64,000 nucleotides of DNA from Paenibacillus plantiphilus. GTDB lineage: Bacteria; Bacillota; Bacilli; Paenibacillales; Paenibacillaceae. Numbering within the stretch: position 1 is the stretch's first letter; each line of letters opens with the position of its first letter. The position numbers and the translations under genes are program-made. The notes below the pieces were generated by a model. The model was not told where the DNA came from, did not search any database, and saw only the letters and a program-made list of their open reading frames with translations. Positions 9,637 to 18,294 of this stretch are shown here, piece after piece. The DNA is taken from contig NZ_CAKMMF010000021.1 of assembly GCF_927798095.1 (NCBI RefSeq), positions 45,074 to 109,073 of the forward strand. The letters are read 5' to 3'.

Positions 9637-10083
9637 ATGAGCAATCTTTTGCAGGTTAGAGTAACAGGGTTATTGGTTGAGGATGGGAAAATTTTATTGG
9701 TCAAACAGAACGTAGCGTCTGACCGAAAATGGTCTTTACCGGGAGGTAGACTTGAACAAGGCGAGACACTTGAAGATGCAATTGTAAGAGAGATCGAAGA
9801 AGAAACTGGAATTGCCACAAAAGTTTCCAAGTTATTATACATTTGCGATAAACCTGATGCTTCGCCTTCACTCATACATATAACGTTCCTACTCGAAAAA
9901 ATAGGCGGGGAAATACGCCTCCCATCGAACGAGTTTGATAGTAATCCTATAAGTGGTGTGGAAATGGTTCTGATTCATGACCTTGTAGCCCATGGATTCT
10001 CTGAGAAATTTATGACGATTGTTCAGAATGGCTTTCCTGAGTCAGGAAGCTACAAGGGTCTAAAAAGCAACATCGGCTTATAA
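9637..10083 (+). CDS. Nudix hydrolase
   Basis: A 148-residue pyrophosphohydrolase of the Nudix superfamily, which cleaves nucleoside diphosphates linked to another group. The Nudix box runs from G37 to G58 with the REIEEETG core intact, so it should be catalytically active with Mg2+. GGGAGG lies ten bases before the ATG. It is divergent from the phosphotransferase gene, and a 40-codon frame with a good RBS follows it directly. Substrate unknown. Confidence 0.93.
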   Translation: MSNLLQVRVTGLLVEDGKILLVKQNVASDRKWSLPGGRLEQGETLEDAIVREIEEETGIATKVSKLLYICDKPDASPSLIHITFLLEKIGGEIRLPSNEFDSNPISGVEMVLIHDLVAHGFSEKFMTIVQNGFPESGSYKGLKSNIGL

Positions 10084-10096
10084 GGAGGAACGACGA

Positions 10097-10219
10097 ATGA
10101 AAAAGAAAAGCCCAACATTCGTCGAATATGGGCAGAGTGATTTTATATTAGAGCAAACACATTCCCTCGGAACGGCAGTGAGTATGTCAGAATTGACTTC
10201 AAGCTTGCTTATTCAGTAG
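10097..10219 (+). CDS. Small 40-residue ORF behind the Nudix gene
   Basis: It starts with ATG eight bases after AAGGAGG and begins MKKKSPTFVEYG. It follows the Nudix stop by 13 bases and ends inside the 3' end of the opposite SpxH-like gene. The strong RBS argues for translation. The abrupt end against the neighbour suggests the start of a once longer gene that has been cut off. No family recognised. Confidence 0.4.
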   Translation: MKKKSPTFVEYGQSDFILEQTHSLGTAVSMSELTSSLLIQ

Positions 10220-11138
10220 TTGTAAAATAGAGTTCTCCTAGAATTTCATTCACATGATAACGATCTGATGAAAGGTTGCTTTCTATAAAAGAGTTAATCT
10301 CTGATTGCTCAACATCATACATGACTTCAATTTCTTTGGAGAACAGAAGCTTTTCTTTGTCTAGCAAGTAAGAAAGGGAAGGGACTGGTTTGGGTTGTAG
10401 CTCTTCGATATTCAGAGCTTTTTTCAAGCCGTTAATATAGGATTCTAACGGACGGCTACCAACAATTTTTACGCCGTTATTCTCCTCATTGGTCATAATA
10501 ATGGTCGGAAAGCCTCTGACACCCAAGCTTCTAACTAGATCGAAATCTTCATGTAACAATTGATGACCGACCTGTTGCTCGGCTTCGTTTATAATAGCTT
10601 CTCCATCAAGGCCGATCTTATTTACGATTTCAATCATAACGGATTTATCTGCAATATTTTGATTAAATGCAAACAGTGCTTCTCTTGACCGGCGCAAATA
10701 TTGTGCTGCTTTTGCATCAGTAAATCTTTTTTGAATTACCTTAAAAACACGAGAAGGCGGGTAGGATGATTGAACTGGATTAGCTATCATTAAAGTCCCA
10801 TCAATGGGCATTCTTGAATACGCTCCAACTTCTCTCCAGTGAACAGCCACATCGGCTGGTTTATGAATGCCGTTGGCCGGATCGATTGGTCCATCATGCC
10901 ACTTTTCCAGTAAGCCGCCCATAACTTTATGAAAGTTAAAATAGTTCCCATATTGCGCTACAAAACGACGAAGCACAGGTTCTAGCGCCCAGCAATGCGA
11001 ACAAATAGGATCGGTCACATAGTAAAGATTAATTGCTTTTGACGGCTGATTACAATCAATAATCTCCATTTCCTCATCTTCAGCTACTCCGCATACACCT
11101 GTTTGTAGATCACAAACCATATTATTATTGTTCGCCAT
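10209..11138 (-). CDS. DsbA-family protein, SpxH (YjbH)/FrnE-like
   Basis: A cytoplasmic thioredoxin-fold protein of 309 residues. In Bacilli, SpxH delivers the regulator Spx to ClpXP for degradation and so controls the thiol-stress response; FrnE relatives are disulfide isomerases. The redox motif is C46-S-H-C49 followed by WALEP, the family signature, and a cis-proline segment GFPTIIM is present near residue 215. Further cysteines at 9 and 16 precede it. The reading frame is open far upstream into the divergent TetR gene; I start at 11138 because GGAGGA lies six bases before that ATG. The divergent TetR gene probably regulates it. Confidence 0.85.
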   Translation of the reverse strand: MANNNNMVCDLQTGVCGVAEDEEMEIIDCNQPSKAINLYYVTDPICSHCWALEPVLRRFVAQYGNYFNFHKVMGGLLEKWHDGPIDPANGIHKPADVAVHWREVGAYSRMPIDGTLMIANPVQSSYPPSRVFKVIQKRFTDAKAAQYLRRSREALFAFNQNIADKSVMIEIVNKIGLDGEAIINEAEQQVGHQLLHEDFDLVRSLGVRGFPTIIMTNEENNGVKIVGSRPLESYINGLKKALNIEELQPKPVPSLSYLLDKEKLLFSKEIEVMYDVEQSEINSFIESNLSSDRYHVNEILGELYFTTTE

Positions 11139-11280
11139 TATCATTCCTCCAAGGTACATATTTGTTTGCTTGCAATTGAATTTTAAATCATAATAAAAAC
11201 CATCAACACCAATAGTTCTGCGGATTTGTCGTTTATACAACAGATCTAAGAACTTGTTTAAAAAGTAGGAGGTTAACAAA

Positions 11281-11841
11281 ATGACCGAATCTAAGACGGA
11301 CCCCCGAGTTCTGCGTACCCGCAAATTAATTATGGATTCTTTCATTGAACTTTCAGGGAAAAAGGAATTTAAGGATATTACGATAAAGGATATCACTACA
11401 GAAGCGATGATTAATCGTGCAACTTTTTATTATCATTTTGAAGATATATATGACTTATTGGAAAAGGTATTGTCAGAAGTGTTGTTGGTTAATTTGAATT
11501 ATGATTTCTATCAAAATGACGAACTAAATGAAGAAGCCTTTGTGAGTATTTTTGAATCTGTGACAAATTTTCAGAAATCATTATCCAGTCGTTGCCATAG
11601 AGGTTACGAAGATACCATTGCACGTATTATTAAGAAACAGCTCGAAGTTATTTTTCACAAAATGTTATTAAAGCAACATAAAACGGAAAGGGATGAGGCT
11701 CTAGAACTTACAGCTGTCCTATTAAACTGGGGAATTTACGGGGCTTCTGTAGAATGGAGAAGAGATAGCAAGAAGAGATCACCGGAACAATTTATTAAAT
11801 TAGCGATTCCTTATTTACGAACTGGAATTGATCGTATTTAA
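11281..11841 (+). CDS. TetR/AcrR-family transcriptional regulator
   Basis: A 186-residue dimeric repressor. Its N-terminal helix-turn-helix contains the TetR signature (KDITTEAMINRATFYYHF, about 34-51); the remaining helical part is the ligand and dimer domain, of the TetR_C_8 type seen in Firmicutes. AGGAGG lies eight bases before the ATG. It is divergent from the SpxH-like gene with about 140 bp between them, so it probably controls that promoter and its own. Confidence 0.92.
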   Translation: MTESKTDPRVLRTRKLIMDSFIELSGKKEFKDITIKDITTEAMINRATFYYHFEDIYDLLEKVLSEVLLVNLNYDFYQNDELNEEAFVSIFESVTNFQKSLSSRCHRGYEDTIARIIKKQLEVIFHKMLLKQHKTERDEALELTAVLLNWGIYGASVEWRRDSKKRSPEQFIKLAIPYLRTGIDRI

Positions 11842-11852
11842 GGGGCGTGGAT

Positions 11853-11897
11853 AAAACAGCACTCATCTTGATCTTGATGACAAGGTGAGGGCTGTTT
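11853..11897. terminator. Bidirectional hairpin terminator
   Basis: A 17-bp stem (AAACAGCACTCATCTTG with CAAGGTGAGGGCTGTTT, two mismatches) lies between the convergent TetR and hydrolase genes. The AAA/TTT ends suit both strands. Confidence 0.8.
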
Positions 11898-11915
11898 GAC
11901 GCTTATGATTGGATT

Positions 11916-12446
11916 CTAAAACTGGACTTCGCTTGAGCGAACCATTGTAGCAAATTGGGTGAGAATGCTATTATGATGGTTGATGATTTGTTCTGCCGTT
12001 AAATGATCTGAATCGTAAGTGCTGTGGCAATCCTCTGCCAATTCTACTTTGTAGCCGTGCGAGTAACTGCTTTTCACCGTTGTGTCCACGCAATATTCGG
12101 TTTGTACGCCGCATATGACTAAAGTGTCAATACCTTGATCACGCAACTGGTGATTGAGCTCGGAATCTAGAAACGAATCCGCGTAATATTTAATAATGAT
12201 AGGATCATGTCCAAGGGGAGCGATCTGTTCATGTGCTTGCCATAGCGGCTCATTCTCCGATCTTAATGAACCCTGCCGCTCAGTAAACATGACATAAAAT
12301 ACAGGTGAATTTGCCTTTCGAGCGTTATCGATTAATTGCTTTGTATTTTCTAGCAGTTTCTCTTCCTGGTAAAGGGGTTTCCCGCCATAGTCCTTCCATA
12401 TAAATGGCATAACCTGCATGTCAATAATCAGCAGCGCCTTGCTCAT
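11916..12446 (-). CDS. Isochorismatase-like cysteine hydrolase
   Basis: A 176-residue hydrolase of the isochorismatase/nicotinamidase fold. The catalytic triad is visible as D9 (LLIIDMQ), K86 (IIIKYY) and C119 (GVQTEYCV). With Cys present it is more likely an amidase-type enzyme than a true isochorismatase. The start lies two bases after the stop of the HTH gene and its AGGAGGG is inside that gene, so the two are co-translated. Substrate unknown. Confidence 0.92.
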   Translation of the reverse strand: MSKALLIIDMQVMPFIWKDYGGKPLYQEEKLLENTKQLIDNARKANSPVFYVMFTERQGSLRSENEPLWQAHEQIAPLGHDPIIIKYYADSFLDSELNHQLRDQGIDTLVICGVQTEYCVDTTVKSSYSHGYKVELAEDCHSTYDSDHLTAEQIINHHNSILTQFATMVRSSEVQF

Positions 12447-12447
12447 C

Positions 12448-13059
12448 TCAGATGACCCTCCTTGATCCCAATTTCTTCATCTCATATTTCCATAGTCCAT
12501 GTCGGTTGCAATACGCATACAACGTTCCGCCGTACATGATTGGGAAGCGCACTTCTGCGAGTTGTTCCGGGTACAATTTGATGAGCATCACCCTGTCATA
12601 CGAAACGTAGGCTACAAAAGAGATGTAATGGTCTCTACTCATCTCATGCATAATGGTAACAAAGTAATCCTCTTCAATTTCGTGAACGGTTATTTCGTGC
12701 TCATCGTTCTCCGATTGGGGAAGCAGCGGCTCCAGTACCCTACCGCAACATGAAATGCTCGTTACCCCCGTACTGGTCATAACATTGCCACAGCTTTGAC
12801 ACGCGTAAAATTTCACGTTCTTCATATTTCCTCCGTCTTGCTCATTCGGATTTAGATCTCCGGATAGAATCTTCTCGATATTTACTCCTAATATGTTGGA
12901 TAGCTCCCCAAGCAAGGACACGTCCGGGCACCCTAAACCGCGCTCCCATTTTGAAATCGTCTTATCACTAATATTCATAAGATGGGCTAATTCTTTTTGA
13001 GTCATTCCTTTCTCTTTACGAAGACTCTGAATCAGCCTTCCCACCTTGATGCAATCCAT
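12448..13059 (-). CDS. XRE-family regulator with zinc-ribbon and desulfoferrodoxin-like domain
   Basis: A 203-residue regulator. The Cro/C1-type helix-turn-helix takes about residues 1-62 (KEKGMTQKELAHLMNISD, then WERG). A CxxC...CC zinc-ribbon-like segment follows (CQSCGNVM ... SCCGRVLEPL, about 87-112). The C-terminal part (HYISFVAYVSYDRVMLIKLYP, and the later CNRHG) resembles proteins with a superoxide-reductase-like beta fold. I start at 13059 because AGGAGG lies seven bases upstream; the frame is open for 17 more codons. It leads a two-gene operon with the cysteine hydrolase. Confidence 0.85.
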   Translation of the reverse strand: MDCIKVGRLIQSLRKEKGMTQKELAHLMNISDKTISKWERGLGCPDVSLLGELSNILGVNIEKILSGDLNPNEQDGGNMKNVKFYACQSCGNVMTSTGVTSISCCGRVLEPLLPQSENDEHEITVHEIEEDYFVTIMHEMSRDHYISFVAYVSYDRVMLIKLYPEQLAEVRFPIMYGGTLYAYCNRHGLWKYEMKKLGSRRVI

Positions 13060-13550
13060 ATTGTCCGCCTCCTGTAACCTCAGAATATCAAGTATATTTG
13101 CCCCTTTCAATCAACGCTCCGTAGAGTTGCTGATCTGCCTGATGGCTAACTATGTCGCAACATCAAAATCCGGCATCCGGTAGTAATCAGGAAAGAAGTT
13201 TCTTCTTGCAGTTTCAGACCCATTCCAATACAATAATTATAGAAACATTTGTTCTGTTATTGAGGTTCTACACATGGGACATAGAATAGAGGGAAATATA
13301 CTTTTGTAATCGTCACCTATCATTCTGATTGAACATCGACAGCAGATCGTTTACCTTCCGAAGTTCTCCTTTGGAAGGTATTCTTGTTATTTGAAGAAAC
13401 CGCATACAACAACAATCCATTTTATCGATTTCAAAAGTGAGGTTCCCCGCAATGGAGGGATCTCCTAATTTTTCTTAAAGTCATTAAGCCATCGAGTGGT
13501 ATGGTATCATATCATAGAAATTAGATTTTAGTCGAAGAAAGGTGCAACTT
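13060..13550. other. Intergenic region upstream of the XhoI-like R-M genes
   Basis: It holds the upstream region of both flanking divergent operons. GAAACATTTGTTCT at 13242-13255 is a partial match to the Bacillus LexA box. A hairpin (CCTTCC with GGAAGG) lies around 13353-13379. A 35-codon minus-strand frame (MDCCCMRFLQITRI...) ends at 13324 but has no RBS. I see no supported gene. Confidence 0.4.
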
Positions 13551-15308
13551 ATGAAGAACAGTTTAGAACTAGAGCGGGATCAGACTACTCATATATCCTT
13601 ATTCGATTACGACCGAGCTACTTCCATCAGTGCCCCTGATGAGATGGTTAAAAAGAAATCGGGATCTTATTATACAAAGCCTGAGATTGTTTCTCTTATC
13701 TTTGATCTTGTGGGCTACACTGTAGATTATCCATTATATGAAAAGTCATTCCTTGAACCATCAACAGGGCAAGGAGCATTTCTGATTCCGGCAGTCGAAC
13801 GTCTTTTGGACTCAGTAGTTAATCACCTTGGAAACCAGATCTTTGATGATGATGATACGTCCTATAACTTACTCCATAATGCGATCCGTTCGATTGAAGT
13901 GAATAAGGAGAAGCATGAGGACTTGATCAAATCTGTCACACTAGTACTCATGAAAAAAGGGGTATCTGCTCAATTAAGTCAACGCCTGCTCAACAGATGG
14001 CTGGTTCATACTGACTTTCTATTTTGGAACCAACCGGTCGAACAGCTTTTCGACTTTATTGTTGGTAACCCACCTTACATTCGTATCGAAAACATTGAAG
14101 TAAAAGTTGCTAAAAAATACAGATCAACATATAAGACATTGTTTGACCGAGCGGATATCTACGTTGCCTTCATTGAACACAGCCTTGAGATGTTAAAGAA
14201 GGATGGTCTCTTAAGTTTCATATGTACAGACCGATTCACAAAGAATCGTTACGGCAAGGAAATACGTCGACTAGTCAATGAGAAGTACCAAGTGCTGCAC
14301 TTCCTTGATATCCATAACTCGCAGCCGTTTATAGATGAAGTTTCCGCATACCCTTGCATATTCACATTTCGTAATGCACCAAGAGGAGAGGCTCGAACTC
14401 TGAAAATGGATGAAGTATCCCCACAGAATCTTCAACTGGCAAGGAGCTATCTCATCGAGGGCCAGGATATCCCAAATAATCTTGTAGAAACGCACACGAT
14501 TAAGGATTGGTTTCACGGGATTGATCCTTGGGTTCTTAACGGAAAACTGGCTCAAACACTACTTAAAAAGGTGGAGGCGAATCATCCGTTAATTTCAGAG
14601 TCACCGCATACAATCACAATTGGTATTGGTGTTGCTACTGGTGCTACTGCAGTTTATATAATTAAACCCGAAATTGTAGATATTGAGCCTGAAGTTCTTT
14701 TGCCGACCGTAACCAAGGATGATATCACTCAGGGGTATATTTCCTGGGGCGGGCATTATGTGATAAACCCCTATAATGATGATGGATCACTTGTTGACTT
14801 GGGAAATTTCCCGAAGTTAAAGTCATACTTGATGAATCATGAAGAGCTGCTTCGTTCTCGGAGTACGGCAAAAAATAACCCAAGCAAATGGTATAAAACA
14901 ATTGACCGCATTTTCCCAGAGCGTCTTAAGGAACCCAAGTTGCTGATTCCAGACATAAAGCTTAAGAATCTTATTGTTTTTGATGAGGGCAACTACTACC
15001 CGGAGCACAGTTTGTATTATATTACTGCAGGAACATGGGATATCAAGGCATTACAGGCATTGCTGGTGAGCTCAATCATCAAATTCTTCATCTGGTCGTA
15101 TGCTACAAAAATGCGCGGCGATTACCTGCGTTATCAAGCGCAATACTTGCGAAAAATTCGCCTTCCAGTAGGCGTTACAAAAAAGGATTGTGAAGAGTTA
15201 AAGCGAATGTATCAGTTGGAAGATTATGACGCAATTGATCAGATTGTGTCGCGTCTTTACAATTTGTCAGCTGACGAGCTTCGAACAATTCAAGAACTCG
15301 TCCAGTAA
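13551..15308 (+). CDS. Adenine-specific DNA methyltransferase of a type II R-M system
   Basis: An N6-adenine methyltransferase of 585 residues that should protect the host site of the neighbouring XhoI-like nuclease. Motif I is EPSTGQGAFL (about 68-77) and motif IV is GNPPYIR (about 171-177), the NPPY form. The C-terminal half resembles the TaqI/Eco57I-type target-recognition domain. The frame opens with a GTG at 13542, but that base triplet is part of the RBS AAAGGTG, so ATG 13551 is the likely start. The nuclease gene follows after 30 bp on the same strand. PaeR7I/XhoI methylases are of this adenine type, which fits. Confidence 0.93.
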   Translation: MKNSLELERDQTTHISLFDYDRATSISAPDEMVKKKSGSYYTKPEIVSLIFDLVGYTVDYPLYEKSFLEPSTGQGAFLIPAVERLLDSVVNHLGNQIFDDDDTSYNLLHNAIRSIEVNKEKHEDLIKSVTLVLMKKGVSAQLSQRLLNRWLVHTDFLFWNQPVEQLFDFIVGNPPYIRIENIEVKVAKKYRSTYKTLFDRADIYVAFIEHSLEMLKKDGLLSFICTDRFTKNRYGKEIRRLVNEKYQVLHFLDIHNSQPFIDEVSAYPCIFTFRNAPRGEARTLKMDEVSPQNLQLARSYLIEGQDIPNNLVETHTIKDWFHGIDPWVLNGKLAQTLLKKVEANHPLISESPHTITIGIGVATGATAVYIIKPEIVDIEPEVLLPTVTKDDITQGYISWGGHYVINPYNDDGSLVDLGNFPKLKSYLMNHEELLRSRSTAKNNPSKWYKTIDRIFPERLKEPKLLIPDIKLKNLIVFDEGNYYPEHSLYYITAGTWDIKALQALLVSSIIKFFIWSYATKMRGDYLRYQAQYLRKIRLPVGVTKKDCEELKRMYQLEDYDAIDQIVSRLYNLSADELRTIQELVQ

Positions 15309-15338
15309 TTGAAATGAGGCGGGCTTGTAATCATATGG

Positions 15339-16043
15339 ATGCCAACAGACGATGAGATTAAAGCTATGACTAAAGTCGCCTTAGAAACTTTTTGGGGTCT
15401 GCGTCATCAAGGGGATAGTGCAGTAAGAGGCGGTAAAACAATGGACGGTTTTGCCGATATGATTAAAGATGTTTTAAATAGATGTGGTGTAGCAAACACA
15501 GAGATAATCATGGGTAGATCAGCAAAGCTTCCTAGCTTCTACAGGCTGTCGAAGGATTGGGACATGGTTGTTATTCAGAACAGACCTGACGGCTCACGAC
15601 GATTACTTTGTGTCATGGAGTTTAAGTCCATGAAGGGATCTGTCGGAAAGAACCTCAATAATCGTGTCGAAGAAGCCATTGGCAGCAGTACTGATTTATG
15701 GAAGGCTTTTGAGAATGGCGCCTTTGGCGCGACTCGCCCATTCCTTGGGTATATTTATGTATTATCGGAAGACCTAGAACTGGTTGGCGGGATGGATCGG
15801 AATGGGGCGTTATTCCCTCCATTAGAAGCTTTCATTAGGTTCGAGCGTACGGGTCTACCTGCTAATTATGAAGAACGAGCCGAACTTTTCATGAAGCATA
15901 TGGTTCAAGAGCAATTATACGATAAATGTGCTTTCTTAATTGCAGACCCTTTCAATATAGGGGACTATAGGCAACCCAATTTAGATTTGACTATTGAGCT
16001 ACTGATAAAAGCAATGGTAGGTCATGTTCAGGCACATTTATAG
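15339..16043 (+). CDS. Type II restriction endonuclease, XhoI/PaeR7I family
   Basis: A 234-residue restriction enzyme. Similarity to XhoI/PaeR7I is recognised across the protein (ALETFWGLRHQGD at the N-terminus, MGRSAKLPSFYRLSKDWD, and RPFLGYIYVLSED). The catalytic residues fit a PD-(D/E)XK core: D74-M around DWDMVVIQ and E94-F-K96. Known members cut C^TCGAG, so that site is predicted for this pair. The RBS is weak (GAGGCGGG about 15 bases upstream), perhaps keeping nuclease levels below methylase levels. Confidence 0.92.
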   Translation: MPTDDEIKAMTKVALETFWGLRHQGDSAVRGGKTMDGFADMIKDVLNRCGVANTEIIMGRSAKLPSFYRLSKDWDMVVIQNRPDGSRRLLCVMEFKSMKGSVGKNLNNRVEEAIGSSTDLWKAFENGAFGATRPFLGYIYVLSEDLELVGGMDRNGALFPPLEAFIRFERTGLPANYEERAELFMKHMVQEQLYDKCAFLIADPFNIGDYRQPNLDLTIELLIKAMVGHVQAHL

Positions 16044-16057
16044 ATCAAACTTAAGTC

Positions 16058-16083
16058 AAGGACACCCTTACAGGTGTCCTTTT
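16058..16083 (+). terminator. Terminator of the XhoI-like R-M operon
   Basis: AAGGACACC pairs with CAGGTGTCCTTTT around a short loop, 15 bp past the nuclease stop. Confidence 0.88.
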
Positions 16084-16107
16084 GTATACCTAAGTGATCT
16101 TCCGGCA

Positions 16108-16264
16108 TCATTCACCGAAGTCAATGTAAACACGGCAACAAGCTTCAGCGTGATCCAGATTAACAACCACGTTGACAAGATAAGATTCTTCCACAGCTTT
16201 GATGGTGATGCCTAATGCCTTGGGACGTTCCACGATCTGCAGGAAGCTCTGTTGACAGATGTCC
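16108..16264 (-). pseudogene. Unidentified minus-strand gene remnant
   Basis: Fifty-one sense codons end in TGA at 16108. The translated segment (ERPKALGITIKAVEESYLV, then NLDHAEACCRVYIDFGE) reads like real protein, but there is no start or RBS and the frame breaks upstream. It looks like the C-terminus of a lost gene. Family not recognised. Confidence 0.4.
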
Positions 16265-16527
16265 CATATGATATAATTAGGAGGTATAGTAACAAGGATA
16301 GGTTAGCCCTTCAATCAGGAAAAGTAATCATTGAGGGTCTAGTCGATACTTGGAAGGGAACCTTGGAGCAATCCTTGGGGATAAAGCCTGAAGAATCCAA
16401 CGAGAGACAAACGAGTGGGGCATCTTTCGGAGCAGTAATCGGAGATGATCCGATAAAGCCAATCATAGAGCCTTACTTCAATGCAGAACTTACAAACGTG
16501 TTTACATGGATGTCAGTTCAAAGGTAA
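16252..16527 (+). other. Open frame of 91 codons, possible gene remnant
   Basis: The frame opens at a TTG and contains AGGAGG inside it at about codon 9-10, so a real start would be downstream, but no good start codon follows that RBS. The residues (GKVIIEGLVDTWKGTLEQ and GDDPIKPIIEPYFNAELT) look protein-like. No family recognised; probably the tail of a deleted gene. Confidence 0.3.
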
Positions 16528-16862
16528 AGACAGTCGGAGGTAGGGGAAGGATTTACGTCTTAGATCGAGGCCCCTCTCTGTCCAAATGGTTAGAATAGGT
16601 GAAACACAGGCGGCCTTTTCGTTGGAAAAGTTGCCCAACCACCTTGAACGCTGAGGATATTTATTACAAGAAGGTTATTTTAATAAAATCCCGAGAATTA
16701 TTTGAGTTTTGAACTAGAGAAGGACTAAACCTTTGGGTTTAGGCGTCCCCGAAAAATTAGTTGAATAACGTATAGACTCTGCCTATTCAACACATGTGGA
16801 GTGTTGCTCACTGTTGGTTAGGAAAGACTAATAGTTGAGGTGTATTGGCGTATATCTAATTC
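16528..16862. other. Intergenic region with an ACATGTGGAGT hairpin
   Basis: No gene seen. CAACAC and GTGTTG at 16788-16806 pair around ATGTGGA. The core cacatgtggagtg recurs at 32582-32594 and, shortened, at 63439-63449. In the first two places a rho-independent hairpin follows within about 100 bp, so a small structured RNA is possible. Confidence 0.35.
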
Positions 16863-16889
16863 AGAAGGGTTACTTACCCCTCTTTTTTA
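16863..16889 (+). terminator. Terminator-like hairpin upstream of the second type II R-M pair
   Basis: AGAAGGG and CCCCTCT pair with one mismatch around a seven-base loop, followed by six T. Confidence 0.6.
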
Positions 16890-17007
16890 TTTATTTAAGG
16901 ACCTAAACAATATAAGACCAATATTATGAAATAACTAATCTAAGAAACGGGTATCGGATTGTGATATCATATTGAAGTGAGTTATGAAAGTGATAAGGAG
17001 TACAATT

Positions 17008-18288
17008 ATGAAAATGGAACAAATATCTAAAGAGAAAATGCCAACTGCTACGACAGCAAACCATTATCCAATTCATCGGTGGTATAATTTTGTGGCAGGA
17101 TATTCACCGGAGTACGTTCATTTAAAGATTATGGATTATAAAGAAAGACAGGGACATTTCCCTATTAAGATTTATGACCCTTTCGCAGGATGTGCTACAA
17201 CAAATGTTGTCGCCAATACTTTAAACATTCCTTCAATTGGAGTTGAAAGAAATCCGATTTTTTATAAGATTGGATTAGCTAAAACAAATGCGACAGATGT
17301 GCGTAGTTACATTAATGATATTTCAGCAGAATTTTTAGAATCGGCATCTAATACAGTTTCAAATGGAAATTTATCTAAATTACCTGCAGATGCTAAAATA
17401 TTTTTATTGAAGTTGTTTCCAGAAGGTTCTTTAGAAAAACTTCTTGAGCTTAAGTCAGTTGTTTCAGGTTATCGGGATATAAAGAAAGTGGCAGGGTTTA
17501 TTTTTTTGTCCAAGGTAATTGACATGGTAACTCATTCAAAGACCGATGGCATATACAAAGCTCCTACATCTAGGAAACAGTATAGAACTGTTGAAGATTC
17601 TATAGTATTAGCTGAGACAATTTTCAACGAAGACAGTCTTCTATTAAATAACCATGAAAGTCTGAGTGAGTATATCTTTGATTCATCAGTAGACTTTCAA
17701 CCAGAGGAAAATTCAATCGACCTTGTTGTTTTTAGTCCACCCTATCTAAATAATTTTGACTTTGCTGAGATGACTCGGATGCATATGTACTTTTGGGGAG
17801 AAGCAGGTTCGTGGAGAGAAATCTCGGATAAGCATCGTAATCATATGCTTGTTAATACAACCACAGCCTTAAAACTCGTGAGAAGTTTAGAACAACAAGA
17901 ACAGTATCGACAATCACTTCCAAATGAAGTGTTAGCCAAGGTTGAACCTATAGTTTCTGAGCTATTCCTCCTAAGGAAAGAAAAGCCCAGTAAGAAAGAT
18001 TATAATTTAATAATTTACCCTTATTTGGCTCAGATGCAGGCCGTCCTAAAGAGATGTTTCACAGCATTAAGAACGGGAGGGGCTGTCCATATTGTAGTAA
18101 GTGATGCCGCATTTTACGGAATACACATTGACACACAAGAATATCTTGCAGATTTAATGAGAGATATGGGATATTCAAAAGTGTCTATTGAACAAATGCG
18201 TACAAGAGGGAAACGTTGGATTCTAGATAAAAGAGCTAGCAGTGGAAAGCAATTAGGTGAGTATGAAATATTCGGAACGAAGGAGTGA
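17008..18288 (+). CDS. DNA methyltransferase of a second type II R-M system (SPPY type)
   Basis: A 426-residue methyltransferase. Motif I is YDPFAGCATTN (D54 region) and the catalytic motif IV is FSPPYLNNFD (about 242-251). The SPPY form is most common in N4-cytosine enzymes, though some adenine enzymes carry it. The region between 70 and 240 is helical and probably carries target recognition. I start at ATG 17008, seven bases after AAGGAG, rather than at the earlier in-frame ATG 16984. The nuclease candidate follows after six bases, so the pair is translationally coupled. The site is unknown. Confidence 0.87.
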   Translation: MKMEQISKEKMPTATTANHYPIHRWYNFVAGYSPEYVHLKIMDYKERQGHFPIKIYDPFAGCATTNVVANTLNIPSIGVERNPIFYKIGLAKTNATDVRSYINDISAEFLESASNTVSNGNLSKLPADAKIFLLKLFPEGSLEKLLELKSVVSGYRDIKKVAGFIFLSKVIDMVTHSKTDGIYKAPTSRKQYRTVEDSIVLAETIFNEDSLLLNNHESLSEYIFDSSVDFQPEENSIDLVVFSPPYLNNFDFAEMTRMHMYFWGEAGSWREISDKHRNHMLVNTTTALKLVRSLEQQEQYRQSLPNEVLAKVEPIVSELFLLRKEKPSKKDYNLIIYPYLAQMQAVLKRCFTALRTGGAVHIVVSDAAFYGIHIDTQEYLADLMRDMGYSKVSIEQMRTRGKRWILDKRASSGKQLGEYEIFGTKE

Positions 18289-18294
18289 GGGAAT

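Noticed and set aside
13242..13255. SOS (LexA) box GAAACATTTGTTCT
   Set aside because: It matches only about seven of ten consensus positions and no intact SOS-type gene follows; kept only as a note.
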